A DNA stretch of 64,000 nt from NCBI GenBank assembly GCA_963853835.1, contig OY970835.1, positions 30,268,047-30,332,046 of the forward strand, given 5' to 3'. The notes under the pieces are model-generated. The model saw only the letters and a list, made by a program, of their open reading frames with translations. It searched no databases and was not told where the DNA came from. This DNA is from Calendula officinalis (Eukaryota > Streptophyta > Magnoliopsida > Asterales > Asteraceae). This document shows, in pieces, positions 47,222 to 61,000 of this stretch. The stretch's first letter is position 1. Every line of letters begins with the position of its first letter. The translations under genes were made by a program, and so were the position numbers.

Positions 47222-49831
47222 ATGGACAAGTTTCACCTTCAAAAGTTCATCAATGGCGGTTTAAGCTCCATATACCGCTTTTATTCTAATACCACCAAAA
47301 CCATCCAATATCCTTCATCAAAACCACCCCCGGGAAAGTTTCTACATCTCTGTTCAAAAGGCAGCATCAACGAAGCATTCAAAACCTTCAATTTTGACAT
47401 ATACTCCGATCCATCTCTCTACTCTTACCTCCTTAAATCATGCATACAAGTCAACTCACTCTCACTTGTTCAACAACTTCATTCTTTGATAATCACATCT
47501 GGGTGTTCTTCCACCAGGTTTGTAACAAATCACCTTCTCAATGCGTACTTGAAATTTGGTCAATCGGAGATTGCAGTCTCGCTGTTCGACGTAATGCCTA
47601 AGAAAAACGTCATGTCTTGTAACATATTGATTGGTGGTTTTGTCCAAAGTGGCGATTTGGATAATGCACGCAATGTGTTTGATAAAATGCCTGAGAGAAA
47701 TGTTGCAACGTGGAATGCCATGGTTGCAGGTTTGACTGATTTTGAATGTAATGAGGAGGCTTTGAGACTTCTATCTGAAATGCACGTTTTGGGCTTTTAT
47801 CCGGATGAATTCACTCTTGGCAGGTAAAATGCATTGTTAATTTTAACCAATTATTTAGAGCAGTAATTTTGACCCATTCATATATGGGTTGAGCGGGTCA
47901 AGCAGGTCGAAAGTCAACCAAAGTGTATTTTTAATGCCTAATCATATATGACAGTCTAGTTTTATACTTCCTCCGTATCAAAAATAAGTAAATCACTTTT
48001 AAAGTTTACGTTTTTTGAGGCAAAATAAGGTAATAAGAGATTAGTGAAATTAAATGGAGTAATTAGAATGGTGAAAAAGTCAAATATAGGAAGATGACAA
48101 AAATGAATGGGGCCCCAAACCTTTAATGATGTTTAAAGAGGGATAAGTAAGGGTAAATGGGTAATTTTATATATAGAAACTTACCAAATAAAGTAAAATA
48201 TAAAAGTGATTCACTTATTTTGATACACCCCGAAAAAAAAGTGATTCACTTATTTTGATACGGAGGAAGTATAAAAGAACACAGCTTTAGACAATTTGCG
48301 TTTTGGTCAACCCAACCGGACCTGTTTTGATCCTTAAAAAATTTGCATGTTTTGATCCGAACCCGTTTTGACTAGTACAAAATTACAAGTTTTAATCAGA
48401 ATATTTATTATTTTCAGTGTTCTTCGAGGTTGTGCTGGTTTAAAAAGTTTAACCGCAGGCCAACAGATTCACGCTTATACAGTTAAATCAGGAGTTGAAA
48501 TAAACGTGGTTGTCGGTAGTTCACTTGCTCACATGTACATAAAATCAGGAAATTTATCACAAGGAGAAAAAGTAATCAAATCAATGCCCGTTCATAGTGT
48601 AGCTGTTTACAACACACTTATCACGGGCTGGGCTCAAAACGGTTGTTCAGAAGAAGCTTTAAATCAATACCATATGATGAAAAAAACCGGATTCAAACCC
48701 GATAAAATCACATTTGTAACCGTTCTCAGCTCGTGTTCTCAATTAGCAACACTCGGTCAAGGTCAACAGATACATACAGAAGCAATAAAATCAGGCGCCA
48801 CGTCATCAGTTTCGGTTCTTAGTTCGTTAGTTAGTATGTATTCAAAATGCGGGTGTTTAACCGATTCTTTAAAAGCGTTTTCTGAAACTAAAATTCCCGA
48901 TACCGTCCTTTACAGTTCGATGATTGCAGCTTATGGGTTTCACGGTATGGGAAATGAAGCAGTTGACTTATTTGACCGAATGGAAAACGAAAAATTAGAA
49001 GCAAATGATATTACTTTTTTGAGTTTGCTTTACGCGTGTAGTCATTGCGGATTAAAAGATCACGGGATTAAATTTTTTAATTTAATGACGGATAAATATA
49101 AATTATCACCTCGATTAGAACATTACACTTGTTTAGTTGATCTTCTCGGGCGTTCGGGCCGTTTAGAAGAAGCGGAAACCGTTATTAGATCCATGCCTGT
49201 TAACGTGAAGCCCGATTCAATTATATGGAAAACTTTATTATCCGCTTGTAGAATATATAAAAATGCTGACATGGCGAAACGAATAGCTGAAGAAGTGATA
49301 CGGGTGGACCCGCATGACTCAGCATCTTACATTTTGTTATCAAACATACAGGCATCTGCCAAAAAATGGGAAAATGTGTCGGGTTTTAGGAAGAAAATGC
49401 GGGATATGAATGTGAAAAAAGAGCCCGGTGTAAGCTGGTTCGAGTTGAAAAACGAGATTCACGAGTTTTGTACGAGTGATAAATCGCGTCGGGATTATGA
49501 AAAAATCGGTGTTTATTTGAAAAAGTTGATTTTAGAGATGAAATTGTTGGGTTATAAGCCTGATTATGGGTCGATTTTGCGTGATATGGATGTTGAGGAA
49601 AAAGAAGATGATTTGGTGCATCATAGTGAGAAGTTGGCTATTGCTTTTGCTTTGATGAATACACCGGATTGTGTTCCGATTAGGATTATGAAGAATTTAC
49701 GGGTGTGTAATGATTGTCATTTGGCGATTAAGTATATATCTGCAATTAAGAAACGGGAGATTATTGTACGAGATGCAAGTAGATTTCATCATTTTAAAGG
49801 AGGTCAATGTTCGTGCGGAGATTATTGGTAA
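47222..49831 (+). CDS. Pentatricopeptide repeat protein, PLS class with E and DYW domains, 671 aa
   Basis: Exon 1 is 47222-47823 and exon 2 is 48418-49831, split in an AG|T codon; 671 codons plus stop. Several PLS-type PPR motifs are visible, e.g. NVMSCNILIGGFVQSGDLDN, NVATWNAMVAGLTDFECNEE, SVAVYNTLITGWAQNGCSEE, DTVLYSSMIAAYGFHGMGNE. They are followed by the E/E+ region (WKTLLSACRIYKNADMAKRI; KKEPGVSWFELKNEIHEFCT) and a full DYW domain: HSEKLAIAF (the HxE zinc/catalytic motif), CNDCH (CxxC), ending CSCGDYW. DYW domains act as the cytidine deaminase of C-to-U RNA editing in plastids and mitochondria; the repeats choose the site. The N-terminus is basic and Ser-rich, fitting a transit peptide. 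The intron contains a MITE, and the start lies ~100 bp from a Pack-MULE. Possibly the At2g41080 orthologue (from memory, unsure). Confidence 0.93.
47967..48269. mobile_element. Stowaway-like MITE in the PPR intron, 303 bp
   Basis: The ends are CTTCCTCCGTATCAAAAA and ATTTTGATACGGAGGAAG in inverted orientation, with TA on both sides (47965-47966 and 48270-48271). A partial duplicate of the right end (GTGATTCACTTATTTTGATAC) occurs twice in tandem near 48205-48260. Same family as the 43140 copy, in the opposite orientation judging from the position of the TTTTTTGAGGCAAAA word. Confidence 0.85.
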
Positions 49832-51614
49832 AAATATATTTAAATAAAGGGTATTCATATTTATAACGGACTCAGGTGAGCTTTGCTCATGATGTATCCA
49901 AACCTTCCCCTGAACCTCAGGTAAATGTTTACATATGAACATGATCGAACCTGTGACCTTTAAAAGATTATTTCGGGAATCACCAAATGGTTGAAGAGAT
50001 TATTGATTAGAAGACGTTAAATCATTGTACTAAACTGAAGTTAAACCAAACCAACTAATGTTGATGGTCGATTTTTTTTTTAAAAATTGAAAAGTGAAGT
50101 TTCTATTTTTTCTATGAATTAACCAAACCAAAAATAATAAAATGATTGTGTTTGATTATCTTACAAATCACTACAATTTGTCAGTTTTTTTAAATACCAC
50201 TAACAACAAGGATACTCAATCCCGCTAAATGTGATGTATGGGGAGGTAACATATAGAAAGTCATATATCTACCGAGGTAAAGAGACTGATTCCTAAACTC
50301 AAACCTCTTATTAACTATATATACTTAGATGTTATTTGTTTGCAGTTTAATGGAATCATTCAGTGCTAAATGTTAAATCATTCAATATTCAATGTGTTTG
50401 TTTAGCGCATATTAATGAAAATTATGCTAAATGGACATCAAAAAACTGTTGAATCATTCTACCTTAGAATATACGTCGAATCTCATGATTATTTATCAAA
50501 AAGTTTCTCACATTCAAAACAAGTTTTATACATAGCCTCTTAATCATTCAGACCGTTTAATCATTCGGCGCTTAATCGTTTTATACCTATCAAACAACCC
50601 CTTAATCTTTTGATAGATTGCAAATTTAGCCTAAAACTTTATTTAATTATAGTTAATGACAAGTGGATTTTGCCAATTGTTCTGCAACCAATTAAAGACG
50701 ATCTGGGTGGAGAGACTTTTGGCGTGTAGCTTATCATCAACGCTTATATACATAGATCGCGTATAGAATGTTTAACCAATTGCCAGATGGTTAATAAGTA
50801 GATTCAATCTTTTAATGAGGTCATTTTGTTATTTTTAATTAAAAGCAGGATTATATATTTATATTCATCCAAGGAATTGAATTTCATTCCTTCTGTTGAA
50901 AAGTGAGAATTGTAACAGTTGTTTCATTCTAAGTTTTACAAGTTTTTGTATGTGACCTAAAGCAAGAAAAGTTGTATAATTTCCTCATTTAAAAAAAAAA
51001 AAAGGTACACGAATAAAAAGATTATATTCTCCTCACCTGCAAGATGTACCAATGATATCGATCAGCTTCTGTCAAGACTATCATTTCATAGCTTAAATTC
51101 ACAATCCTGAAAAATGAACAAAATCGTCTTAAAAAATCTTGCATATTTAAGTTGTATGCAACTTAAATATCTTGAAAAAACAAAGTCCGATTTAACATTA
51201 AAAGAAACTGAAATTTATGCAGAAGTAGTACAAGGATTAAACTTGATGTTTATCTCAATTTTCACGTTTGGTCATTTACATTAAAAGATTACATTGGTAG
51301 TCCCTTTTAGAAACCTTTTGCAACTACACTCCTTCAGTATACTGTCTAACGCCCGTTAAATATTTTAGGACTACCATACAAATTTAACGAACATTAGACT
51401 AAAGTTTCCAAAAAAAATACTACCAATGTAATTTTTTATAGTAGTAGACCATAGGTGAAATTTACTCAGAAACATAACAAGTACCTGACAGAAGTTTGAT
51501 CTTTTTTAGTGAATTTGATGAGTGTCCAAATAGAACAAGTATTTGCCTCCAATATAAGAAAAAAAGATAAAACATGTTGCTATACAATTCAAACAAGAAC
51601 TCAAAGATAACAAT
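49832..51614. other. Convergent 3' spacer between PPR and TBC genes, with a MITE-like segment
   Basis: Both flanking genes end into this spacer, so it should hold two 3' UTRs. At about 50328-50610 a segment rich in AATCATTCA (direct and inverted) runs from TGTTATTTGTTTGCAG to CTATCAAACAACCCCTTAAT, the usual look of a plant MITE whose ends read (G)GGTGTTTGTTTG; borders are uncertain. No gene is seen. Confidence 0.4.
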
Positions 51615-54600
51615 CTACTCATCATAGTTGGCAGTTGGGCTTCGATTCTTGATCAGCTGGATTAAATAAATGCAGAGTCAGCGAATAGAAATAAAGCATA
51701 AAAATTAATAAATAAATAAAAATGAATGTTATAATATGCTTCAACCTTGTAAAAGTATTTCTTTCGGAGTTTAATAGCTGTGCGTATGCATCTCTTAACC
51801 CTAATCTTCAGCATATTATCATTGAATATCTGCATCATAAGTGAATTAAAATTAAGTAACTTGAAATTAATATAAAAAATTAATCCACCTACCTTTATTA
51901 AATCATCAATTGAACGTGTTTCTCTCATGATTTTATTGCGATTCAGAATAAGAATTGCTGCTACACAAAATATAGGCAGTTCATCATCACCATTTCTCGT
52001 TGCTGGTATTATATTGCATATTTGAAACTGATCAGTTTTTGACCATAAGTTTTTGGTCAATCCACAAAAGGGATGATTTGATGTAGGTTTTATTCCATTG
52101 TTTTCAGAATTCGGTCGTTCTAAATTTCCATTTTTCATTTCTTTCTGACCACCATTTTCATTTTCAATAATTTCCTCTTTTTTGTCTGTAGTCGATTCTG
52201 TTGGAATGTGAAGGACCAAAAGTTCAGGACAACTATTTTCCAAATTGAAAGCTAATGATTCATCAAAATCAGCAGCCCACATCATCTGTTTGACAAAAAA
52301 AAAAAAGTCAACTTTTGTAATTTTTCAAGTTTAAAAAATTATATATACTGCATGTGTGATTTGAAAGATGTTTTGAATCAAGATTTAGACCCTAAACATG
52401 CTTAATTAGGGTTTGTAACTTTGTATTAGTAAATTTAAAATTGGATATTAACAAAGTTAAATTATTTTATTTAAAAATTACATACCTCCCACATGCAAAG
52501 TGCTTCACTGAAAGATAATTCTCTGCGAAAAAGTACTAGAAGCATCCGGAAGGCAAAATGAAGGCTTTCAGCACCAATTTGGGATAAATGAGAAAACATT
52601 TCTCTATCTACATGTTCTAAAATATGCCAAAGTGCTTCCAATTGTTTCATGACACCCGTTGTTCCTTCCATCTTGAAATTTTCCCGCTAAAATACAAAAC
52701 AAAATTATATAAAAATATTAATATTTAATAAATTAATAAATCAACGCCAGTTTTAGAAGTACCAGTCTCCTTAAAAGCATCTCAAAGCACCAAAATGCAT
52801 CAGCATTATCTTCGAAGAGCACAATAAAAGGAGATAACAAATCACTCATACCTGTAATTAGAATTTAATTAATATTTTAATGTTATAAATATTAATATAA
52901 TACAAGAAAAATTAAGAAAATGAGAGACAACCTTGACAATATCCAGTTGCAGGATCAACCCAGGCATAAACAGCAAGAATGTCTGACATTCGGGCTAAAT
53001 TTTTTGTGTCCTCGTAAAATTCCATATGACTATCTGTTCTAACAACATCAACAACTGCACAAAAAAAAACAATAAATAACTAATTATAAACGCGTAAAAT
53101 TAAACAAAAAGGAACTTAAACGGAAACGGGTCAAAAGTTGCATAAATCAATTTAATATAAAAGTTAACTAATTATTGAAATGATATTTGCCAAGCTAATT
53201 GTTCATAGAAAATCTTGAAAACATTGACAAAAAACCGATCCGGGTCAACCTGACCCAAATGGTTCGACCATGCCAAAGAATAACCTTTTTGACCCATTAC
53301 CAAACACGTTATGACCCACCCAATTTGACACCTCTAAGAGAACATTACAAAATTGAGGCAAAAAATATTTTTTAAAAAAATCAGTTATCCTCAATTATCA
53401 ATAAGATAGTAAAACCTACCTATTTGGTGCAGAGTCCAAAGCCAATCAGATACTTTGTCTTGACTCCGAGTTCTAACATGAGATGCCACCGGGCCCACAC
53501 CAGGAATTTCAGGCCCGTTTGACTTTTTTTGCAAGTCAACATTTTCAATTTCATATTCCAAATGGCTAGATCTTGACCCTTGATTGTTGTTAACATCCAT
53601 TACTAGATCTACATTATTATTAATTTGAAAATCATACACATGTGTATCATCTCCAAATCTCAACTTACGCCTTGTAGAAAGTCTTTCATCCTCATTATCA
53701 CTATTTTCATCATTTATATCACTTTTTTCAAATAAATTTGTAACCGGCAAGGGAGGAAAATCATAATAATTTGAATTTCTGTATTGTGATCCATCTCCTT
53801 CACTTCTTGATTTTGGATAATTGTTACTGTAAGGTGTAGAAGAAGGACTGGAATATGAATCATCATCATCATCATAAGTTACACAATCTGTGCTTTTTCT
53901 TGCACGTGCACATGAATTTTCTGCACAATTATCTGAACAATTTGATGAAGATTCTAATCTTTCTGAAATATTATTAGAATTTTGTGCACTTTTTACTTCA
54001 GATTTCCGTTTTTCATCTTCTTTTGCAATTGTTCTCATATCCATAACTTTTGATCCCACAACATAAGCTAGAGAACCAGTACCTATGCTGGAATGCATTG
54101 ATTGACATTGTTTAATAAGATCTTCATACCGTTCCCTGTTTTTATTAAACGGTTATTATATCAAATATATAAAAAAAATAAGTTCATAAAAGCATATTAT
54201 ATCAAAATCTGGTAATTTGTTGTGATAAAAAAACAGAATAAACATAGTTGCATCTACATTCTACAATGAGCATTAAATTACCAGTTAATACTGAACACAA
54301 AAAATATAAAAATATTCGGAGTATATAGCAGTAAATGAAAAGGGTAAGACCTCCTTGCAGTCCTTAATCTTCTCCTATAATCTGCAGTACTGCTTAAAGT
54401 ATAACAGCCTAAAAGAAATTCCCACACTTCAGGTCTTATTGACGGATCTACCCCCTGCCAGAAAAATAGAAAAATATTTAATACAAACAACAAGAATATA
54501 ACATTAAACTTTGACCAGGAAATAGTGACATGTGAATTTAATCTTGTCAGATATACAGTATTACAGTATATATACAGATCTAATCACGGTAAAATCCTTC

Positions 54601-55054
54601 ATGGTTTCCAAAGGGTTTTATGTATGTATGTATATTATAAGTATGTATAAATGTGTATGTATATACGTATGTGTGTAGTGTATAATGTGAAAAGATTAAG
54701 AGAAAATAAATAAAACCTTACCCCCAACATAATCAATTTCAGTGCTTTCTGAAAACCAAAAACCTTTCCATCGCTATCAAAGGTTGTTTGCCATTTCTCT
54801 GGTTTTAGCATTTTGTTTATCTGTTACAGAAGAAAAGAAACAGAGCGAATATCAGAAATTAGACAAACAAACTTCACATATTTAACAACATTTAGGAAAG
54901 AGCCCGTTTAGAGTCTTACAGTAACAACAACCTTTATAGGTGACGGATGAAGACAAGGTTCGCCTATATCGCGAACCATTGAACCAACTCGTTGTAAATT
55001 CACTGTACCACTTTTTCCACATATCCATTGTTTCTGATCCCCGTCAAAAGACAT
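51615..55054 (-). CDS. TBC-domain Rab GTPase-activating protein, 10 exons, 657 aa
   Basis: Exons: 54932-55054, 54722-54820, 54351-54454, 53420-54135, 52932-53054, 52763-52851, 52486-52686, 51893-52285, 51746-51829, 51615-51656; sum 1974 bp, 658 codons with stop. The TBC domain opens with PEKWQTTFDSDGKV and GVDPSIRPEVWEFLLGCY. It is split by a ~190-residue acidic Ser/Asp insert (exon 4), and resumes with VVDVVRTD (arginine finger), WVDPATGYCQGMSDLLSPF (glutamine finger), FWCFEMLLRRL and the EALCMWE helix. Both catalytic fingers are intact, so it should speed GTP hydrolysis by a Rab in vesicle traffic. The C-terminus (RVKRCIRTAIKLRKKYF) is basic. The start is the Met before SFDGDQKQW; a separate upstream ATG at about 55780 sits in the presumed leader exon and could be a uORF. 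The Rab partner is unknown. Confidence 0.93.
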
Positions 55055-58003
55055 CACAATAATTGCTCAATATTTATCAATAATCCTTCAATGTCTAGTA
55101 ATCAGATCACAGCCCTATAACATGCCAAATTGCATTAAAAAACCACATTATTAAGCTACAAAACAAGTAACAAACAATGATCATAGGGTTAAATCAGCAG
55201 AAAGCATACACCAAAACTATGACATGATGTTGATGCACTAAAAAGCAGAAAAAGAGATGTAGAAGAACAGACATTAGTGCCCTAACTCCTAAAAAACTAC
55301 AAGTTCCTGGTTACTTAAAGTAGGAAATCATCTAAATAATCAAAAACTGCCTTTAATTTTGAATACGATCAAATACATTCCCAGCCGAATTATAAATTTC
55401 AGTTCAAAAGAAAGCAATTTGAATATCATTCACTCGAATACAACAAAAACGGTTTCAACACAAATTGGCTCGTTTTGCAATTCAACTGGACGGTTAATTT
55501 GGGGAAAAACGCCTTCGCGAAGCGTACAGATCGAAGAGACAGAAAGTATCTAGTTCCGAACAACAGATCATGAAACCCTAATTTTTCAGTGTAATAAAAC
55601 GAGCTACTAACTGAAAAACAAGTAGAATGTTAGATGATCATCGATGGTGAAATTAATTTCAAAACGAATAATCTGATAGAAACAAACCTGAAGATAGATG
55701 ATTATAAGTACGGCGGATGAAATGAAGAGATTTCTGAACTTCAAGATCAGAGATCGGTCTACCAGCTCCGTCTCCATCAACACAACAAACAGAGACCGTT
55801 TCTTTCGTTTTCGCCTGGATTTTGTTTTACCCTTTTTTTTACATTAGTTTTTATAATGTTAAATTAAAGGGGTTGGTGTAATGTAACCGCATTCGATAAT
55901 ACTTTCCTATTTTATAGGTAAAGTAATTAGACATTTTTTTTGGTTTTTAACTTGTTGTGTAACTTATACCTCATGAGATAATTAAAGTCAAATGAACTAA
56001 AATTTATTATTTATATTAGAAAATATATTTACTATCTATTGATGAACTTTATCTAAGACAACTACTAAATACAGTTCTAAATAAAAATGATAAACTTTAA
56101 TTTATTTAATGGTTCTTATCTCACATCCTTACGAGATAAATCAGACAATTTACTTATATATTATATATAAAAATGTAGAAATTTTATAAAAACGATAAAA
56201 TGTACAAAAGGTTGTATAATAACACCGTTAATAATTAATCTCCTATCAAATATGATATGTTTTAACCATGAAATACAATAATTTAAAGCATTTAATCTAT
56301 TTATAAAACTCATGTTTGGTTTAAGGATTTATAAACGAAAGTTGATTTTACATTGTTATTTCTTATACAAAATACTACGGAGTATATGAATGGACAATTA
56401 TATTCCTATATCCGTTCACCCTATATTTTTTATGTTTAACTTTGAAGTTGAACTAGTGTCTTTCCACTCGATTAGTAAAATAATTGGCTAACAAAGGTTG
56501 CGGCAAGTAGAAATTGTGTTGCACGCCTAGGGTGTATTGTAATCAAATCGAGTAAACATAGTGCCAAATTTGAGGTTGACTCAATTATAAAACTTGAAGC
56601 TCGAAATTTGTCTCGAGCTCGAGAAGTCAACAGCAATAGAATGAGCAAATGGATCTTAAAGAAATGGGAGCAGACAAGTTTGGGGTACTACATGTTGACT
56701 TTTTGAAGGTCAAACATAAGTCTAAGAAAGAAATGTGAAGGACATATTTGTCTATTCACGTTAATATTTGGTTTTGATTAAGAGTGAGTTGTGTATCACT
56801 CACCTCCCGTGGAAATTGACTATTTGGTTTAATATGAACATTACAAATATCAGCAACTAGCTCGGGCTTCTAATTTCTAACTCCATGTTCCATTTATTAT
56901 TGTCATATATTGTGGTAAGCTTCTAGCCTTCTAAGCATTTAAAGATTATACCTTAAAAAAATAAGTATTTATATTAAAATGAAATTTATATATGGATGTG
57001 AGCAGTGTTCTAGAAGATGCGCTAAGGCGTGAGGCGTGGCTTCCACGTTACGAAACAGCCTAAGGCGTCCGCTCTAGGCGTTGCGTGAGAAAGGTGTGTC
57101 AAGGCTTGCTAAGGTGTAAGGCGTCACGCCTTTTTGTAAGGCGTTTTTTGAAATTGTGGGTCTAAATATGTGACATGCCTGGTATTTTCAAGTTTTAACA
57201 TATGTAAAGGGCCCGACCCGATTATATTTTATAATTGGGAAACTTGGTATGTATGCAATAAGAAATATGTATACCACTTTTTGTAAACTCGGTAAATAAC
57301 TAACGTATGAATGTATTATAACTGGTATGCTTATGAACGTTGGTTCTGAATTCTGTTCATTTTGTTGCTCTAAAACAACAATACTTCCAAATTGTTATAT
57401 ATAAGTGCCGCCATAAAAAACATCGTAGCTTCGCTATGGCACCTAAGGCGCGAGGCTTGGTCATGCCGCTATATCGCGCCTCACGCTTTTTTATAACCTT
57501 AGATGTGAGAGATATTTTTGCTTAGAGTAGAATTTTGAACCCGTAACCTCTTGAGTATTTCATCTTTTAGAAAATTAAATTCAAACATTAGATCACACCC
57601 TTGTTAAAATATTACTAGATTTATATTGACTTTAAAGGATCGAACTAAAATTCAATGCACCACTTCAGTTTAATACGGAGTATAACGCACTAAAGTTTAA
57701 TACTGTATAAATTGTGTGAACATGAACAAGTTCAAGGACCATTTCTGTATTTCTGAAATCTTCTTAGGGCAAAGGACAGCCGACAAATTACATTCTAATC
57801 ATCATCACCGTGCTAATCATCTGTGAAGCATTCGAACTCCAAATCTAGTTACACTGATCAATTTTCTCTTCTAGTTATCTGGCGATTTTCCTCTTTTGTA
57901 TTAATTCAAAGATTGAGGATTTAAGCAGTTCTCAATCCGAGCATCGATATCAGTACTTTTAGCAATACAGAGTGTCTGCAGTTTTACTTAATCACCATCA
58001 ACA
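55055..58003. other. TBC 5' leader/promoter and spacer up to NLR pseudogene 2
   Basis: A probable non-coding first exon of the TBC gene lies at about 55690-55830 (a CTTCAG|GTTTG-type donor on the minus strand near 55686). Farther right, 57005-57510 is a patchy repeat full of AAGGCG(C/T)GAGGCG and its inverse CGCGCCTCACGC, with the left and right thirds in inverted orientation, probably a degenerate foldback element. I see no other gene. Confidence 0.4.
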
Positions 58004-61000
58004 ATGGCTGAAATCTGAGCTCATCAAAGTCGTCTTTCAGAAGCTAGGCAATGAAGCCCTAAAGCGATTTGTTCGCTCACAGGGAATTCACTCCGAGATC
58101 AAGAATTTGGGGAAGACGTTGTCCAGAATTCAGGATCTGCTCAACGATGCTTCTGAAAAGGAAAATACTCGTAAAGATGTTAAAGAATGGCTCAATAATC
58201 TGCAACATTTGGCTTATGACATCGATGACTTACTCGATGGTTTGGCAACTGATGCCAACTGACTGATCAAGCAACCACCAGCAAAGTAAGAAAGTTCATC
58301 CCCACTTGTTGCACTGATTTCTCACTAAGTAACAAATTGCATCGCAAGTTAGATCATATTAACACCAAATTACAAGATTTAGAAAAGGAAAAAGCTGATC
58401 TAGGTCTTAATATTATGAAAGATGAGAAGCCAAAAAATATGAGTAGAAGAAATGAGCCAGATACTTCATTTAGTATTGTTGGAAGGAACTATGAAAATGA
58501 GAAGTTGCTCCAGAAGTTGTTTGGGGATCATGATGAGCCATCTAAGGAAAACTTTAACATTGTACCAATAGTTGGTTTGGGTGGGGTTGGTAAGACAACA
58601 CTAGCTAGACTTTTGTATAACGAAACACAAGTAAAGGATCACTTTGAACTCATGGCATGGGTTTGTGTTTCTGATGATTTTGATATCTTTAAGATAAGCG
58701 AAACCATCTTTCAAGCTGTGACTAAAGAAAATAAGGAATTTAAAGATTTGAATCAGCTTCAACTAGCACTTAAAGATCAACTTAAAGAGAAACGCTTTCT
58801 ACTAGTACTAGATGATGTGTGGAATGAAAATGACTTTGAGTGGCAAAACCTTTTCATTCGAGCACTCCTGGAAGTAAAATAATCCTTACAACCCGCAAGG
58901 AGGGATTGCTCCAAAGGCTAGGTTTTGATCATTTAGACCGTTTGGAGAGTTTGTCACACGATGATGCTATGTCTTTATTTGCATTACATGCATTGGGCGT
59001 AGATAACTTTAATTCACATCCAACACTTAAAACACTCGGTGAAGGTATTGTGAGAAAGTGTGGTGGTTTGCCTCTAGCTTTAAGTGCACTTTGAAGATTA
59101 TTGAGGGCAAAAACAAATGAAGAAGAATATTGGAAAGATGTGTTGAATAGTGAGATATGGGATTTAAAAGACATTGATGATATTGTTCCAGCACGTAGGC
59201 TAAGCTACCATGATCTTCCATCACATTTAAAACAACTGTTTGCATATTGCTCCTTTTTCCCGAAGGACTTTGTGTTTGACAAGGAGGAGCTGGTTCTATT
59301 GTGGATGGCAGAAGGGTACCTAGACCAATCAACCGGAAGCATATCGCCAGAGCGTTTGGGTCATGATTATTTCGAAAAACTCTTATCGAGATCATTTTTC
59401 CAACATGCACCTAATGGAGAATCTATGTTTGTGATGCATGACTTGATGAATGACCTGGCCACATTTGTTGCCGGCAATTTTTTTCTAAGGTTTGACAATC
59501 AGATGGATATGAAGAAGGAAGATTTGGAAAAGTACCGTCATATGTCATTTATTCGTGAGCAATTTGTTGGTTACAAGAGGTTTGAGCCATTTAGAAGTGC
59601 TAAGAGTTTGAGAACATTGATAGCAGTGCATGTTGGGGTGAAACAAAGTTGGGAACACTTTTACTTGTCGAATAAGATTTTGGTTGACTTACTTCCTGAG
59701 TTACTACTCTTAAGGGTTCTTAATTTGAGTTGTTTTGATATAAGTGAGGTACCCGAGTCCATTGGTAGAATGAAGCACTTGCGGTATCTTAACTTATCTA
59801 AAACTTTGATCGAAGAATTACCAGAAAGCGTAGGCAATCTTTATAATTTGGAGACATTGATCGCTTTTGGATGTAAAAGATTAAGAAAGTTACCGAGTAG
59901 CTTCTTAAAGCTTAAAAGTTTAAGACATTTTGACATCTATGACACACCCCTTTTGAAAAAGATGCCGTTAGGAATTGGTGAGTTGAAAGGCTTACAAACT
60001 CTGACCAAAATCATCATTGAAGGAGGTAATGGTTTTGCAATAACTGAGCTTAAAGAATTACATAATCTCCACGGGAAGATGTCTCTCGTGGGGTTAGACA
60101 ACGTGAAGATGGCAAAGCATGTACATGATGCAAACTTATCGCAAAAAACCCTGACCGAGTTAGAGTTAGAATGGGGTGATGTATTTCGAAATGACATACT
60201 TGAAAAGGAGGTAATGGATATGCTGAAGCCTCGTAATGATCAGTTGAAAAAGCTCGCAATCGCTTGCTATGGGGGAATAGAGTTTCCGAATTGGGTCGGA
60301 GATCCGTCGTTTCTTCAGTTGACATATGTAATGATAAGTTGTTGTAGTAAATGTACATTTTTACCGCCACTTGGAAAGTTACCTTTGCTTAAGGAGCTGT
60401 ATATCGAAGGTATGGATGGGGTGAAAGTTGTAGGTTTTGAGTTACTTGGGACCGGTGTTGCGTTCCGTAAACTTGAAGTTCTATGTTTTGAAAAGATGAG
60501 TGAGTGGGAGGTATGGACAACCGAAAGTGGAGTTTTGGATCATGTAGTGTTTCCATGCCTAGAAGTTGTTTGTATCAAAGATTGTCCTAATTTGGTTCAA
60601 GTTTCACTTAATGAACTACCTTCGTTGAAGGTTCTATACATACAAGGTTGCGACAGTGATGTGTTGAGAAGCATGGTTCATGCAGCTTCATCGATCACCG
60701 AGTTGAAAATAAATAATATCTCTAGACTTATTGATGAAGTGTGGATAAGTGTTATGGAGTGTCTTGGGGCTGTTGAAGAAATTAAGATGTATGGTTGTAA
60801 TGAAATAAGATACTTGTGGGAATCAGAAGCACAAGCAAGTAAGTTTCTTACGAATTTAAGAAAGTTGGAAGTACGTAATTGTTCAAAACTGGTGAGATTA
60901 GGAGAGAAAGAGGATGATGATTGTGGAAGCAATCTGCTACCATCTCTTAGGGTGTTGAAGGTATTCGGTTGTGAGAGTATGGAGTGTTGCAGTTGTCCAA

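Noticed and set aside
55740..55790. Upstream ATG (METELVDRS...) as the start of the TBC protein
   Set aside because: It does not join in frame to the TBC exon 1 in any obvious way and looks like a uORF in the leader exon; the downstream Met fits the family better.
57005..57510. A gene or RNA in the GGCG-rich patch
   Set aside because: The elevated GC comes from repeated AAGGCG-type words in both orientations; no coding frame longer than 61 aa.
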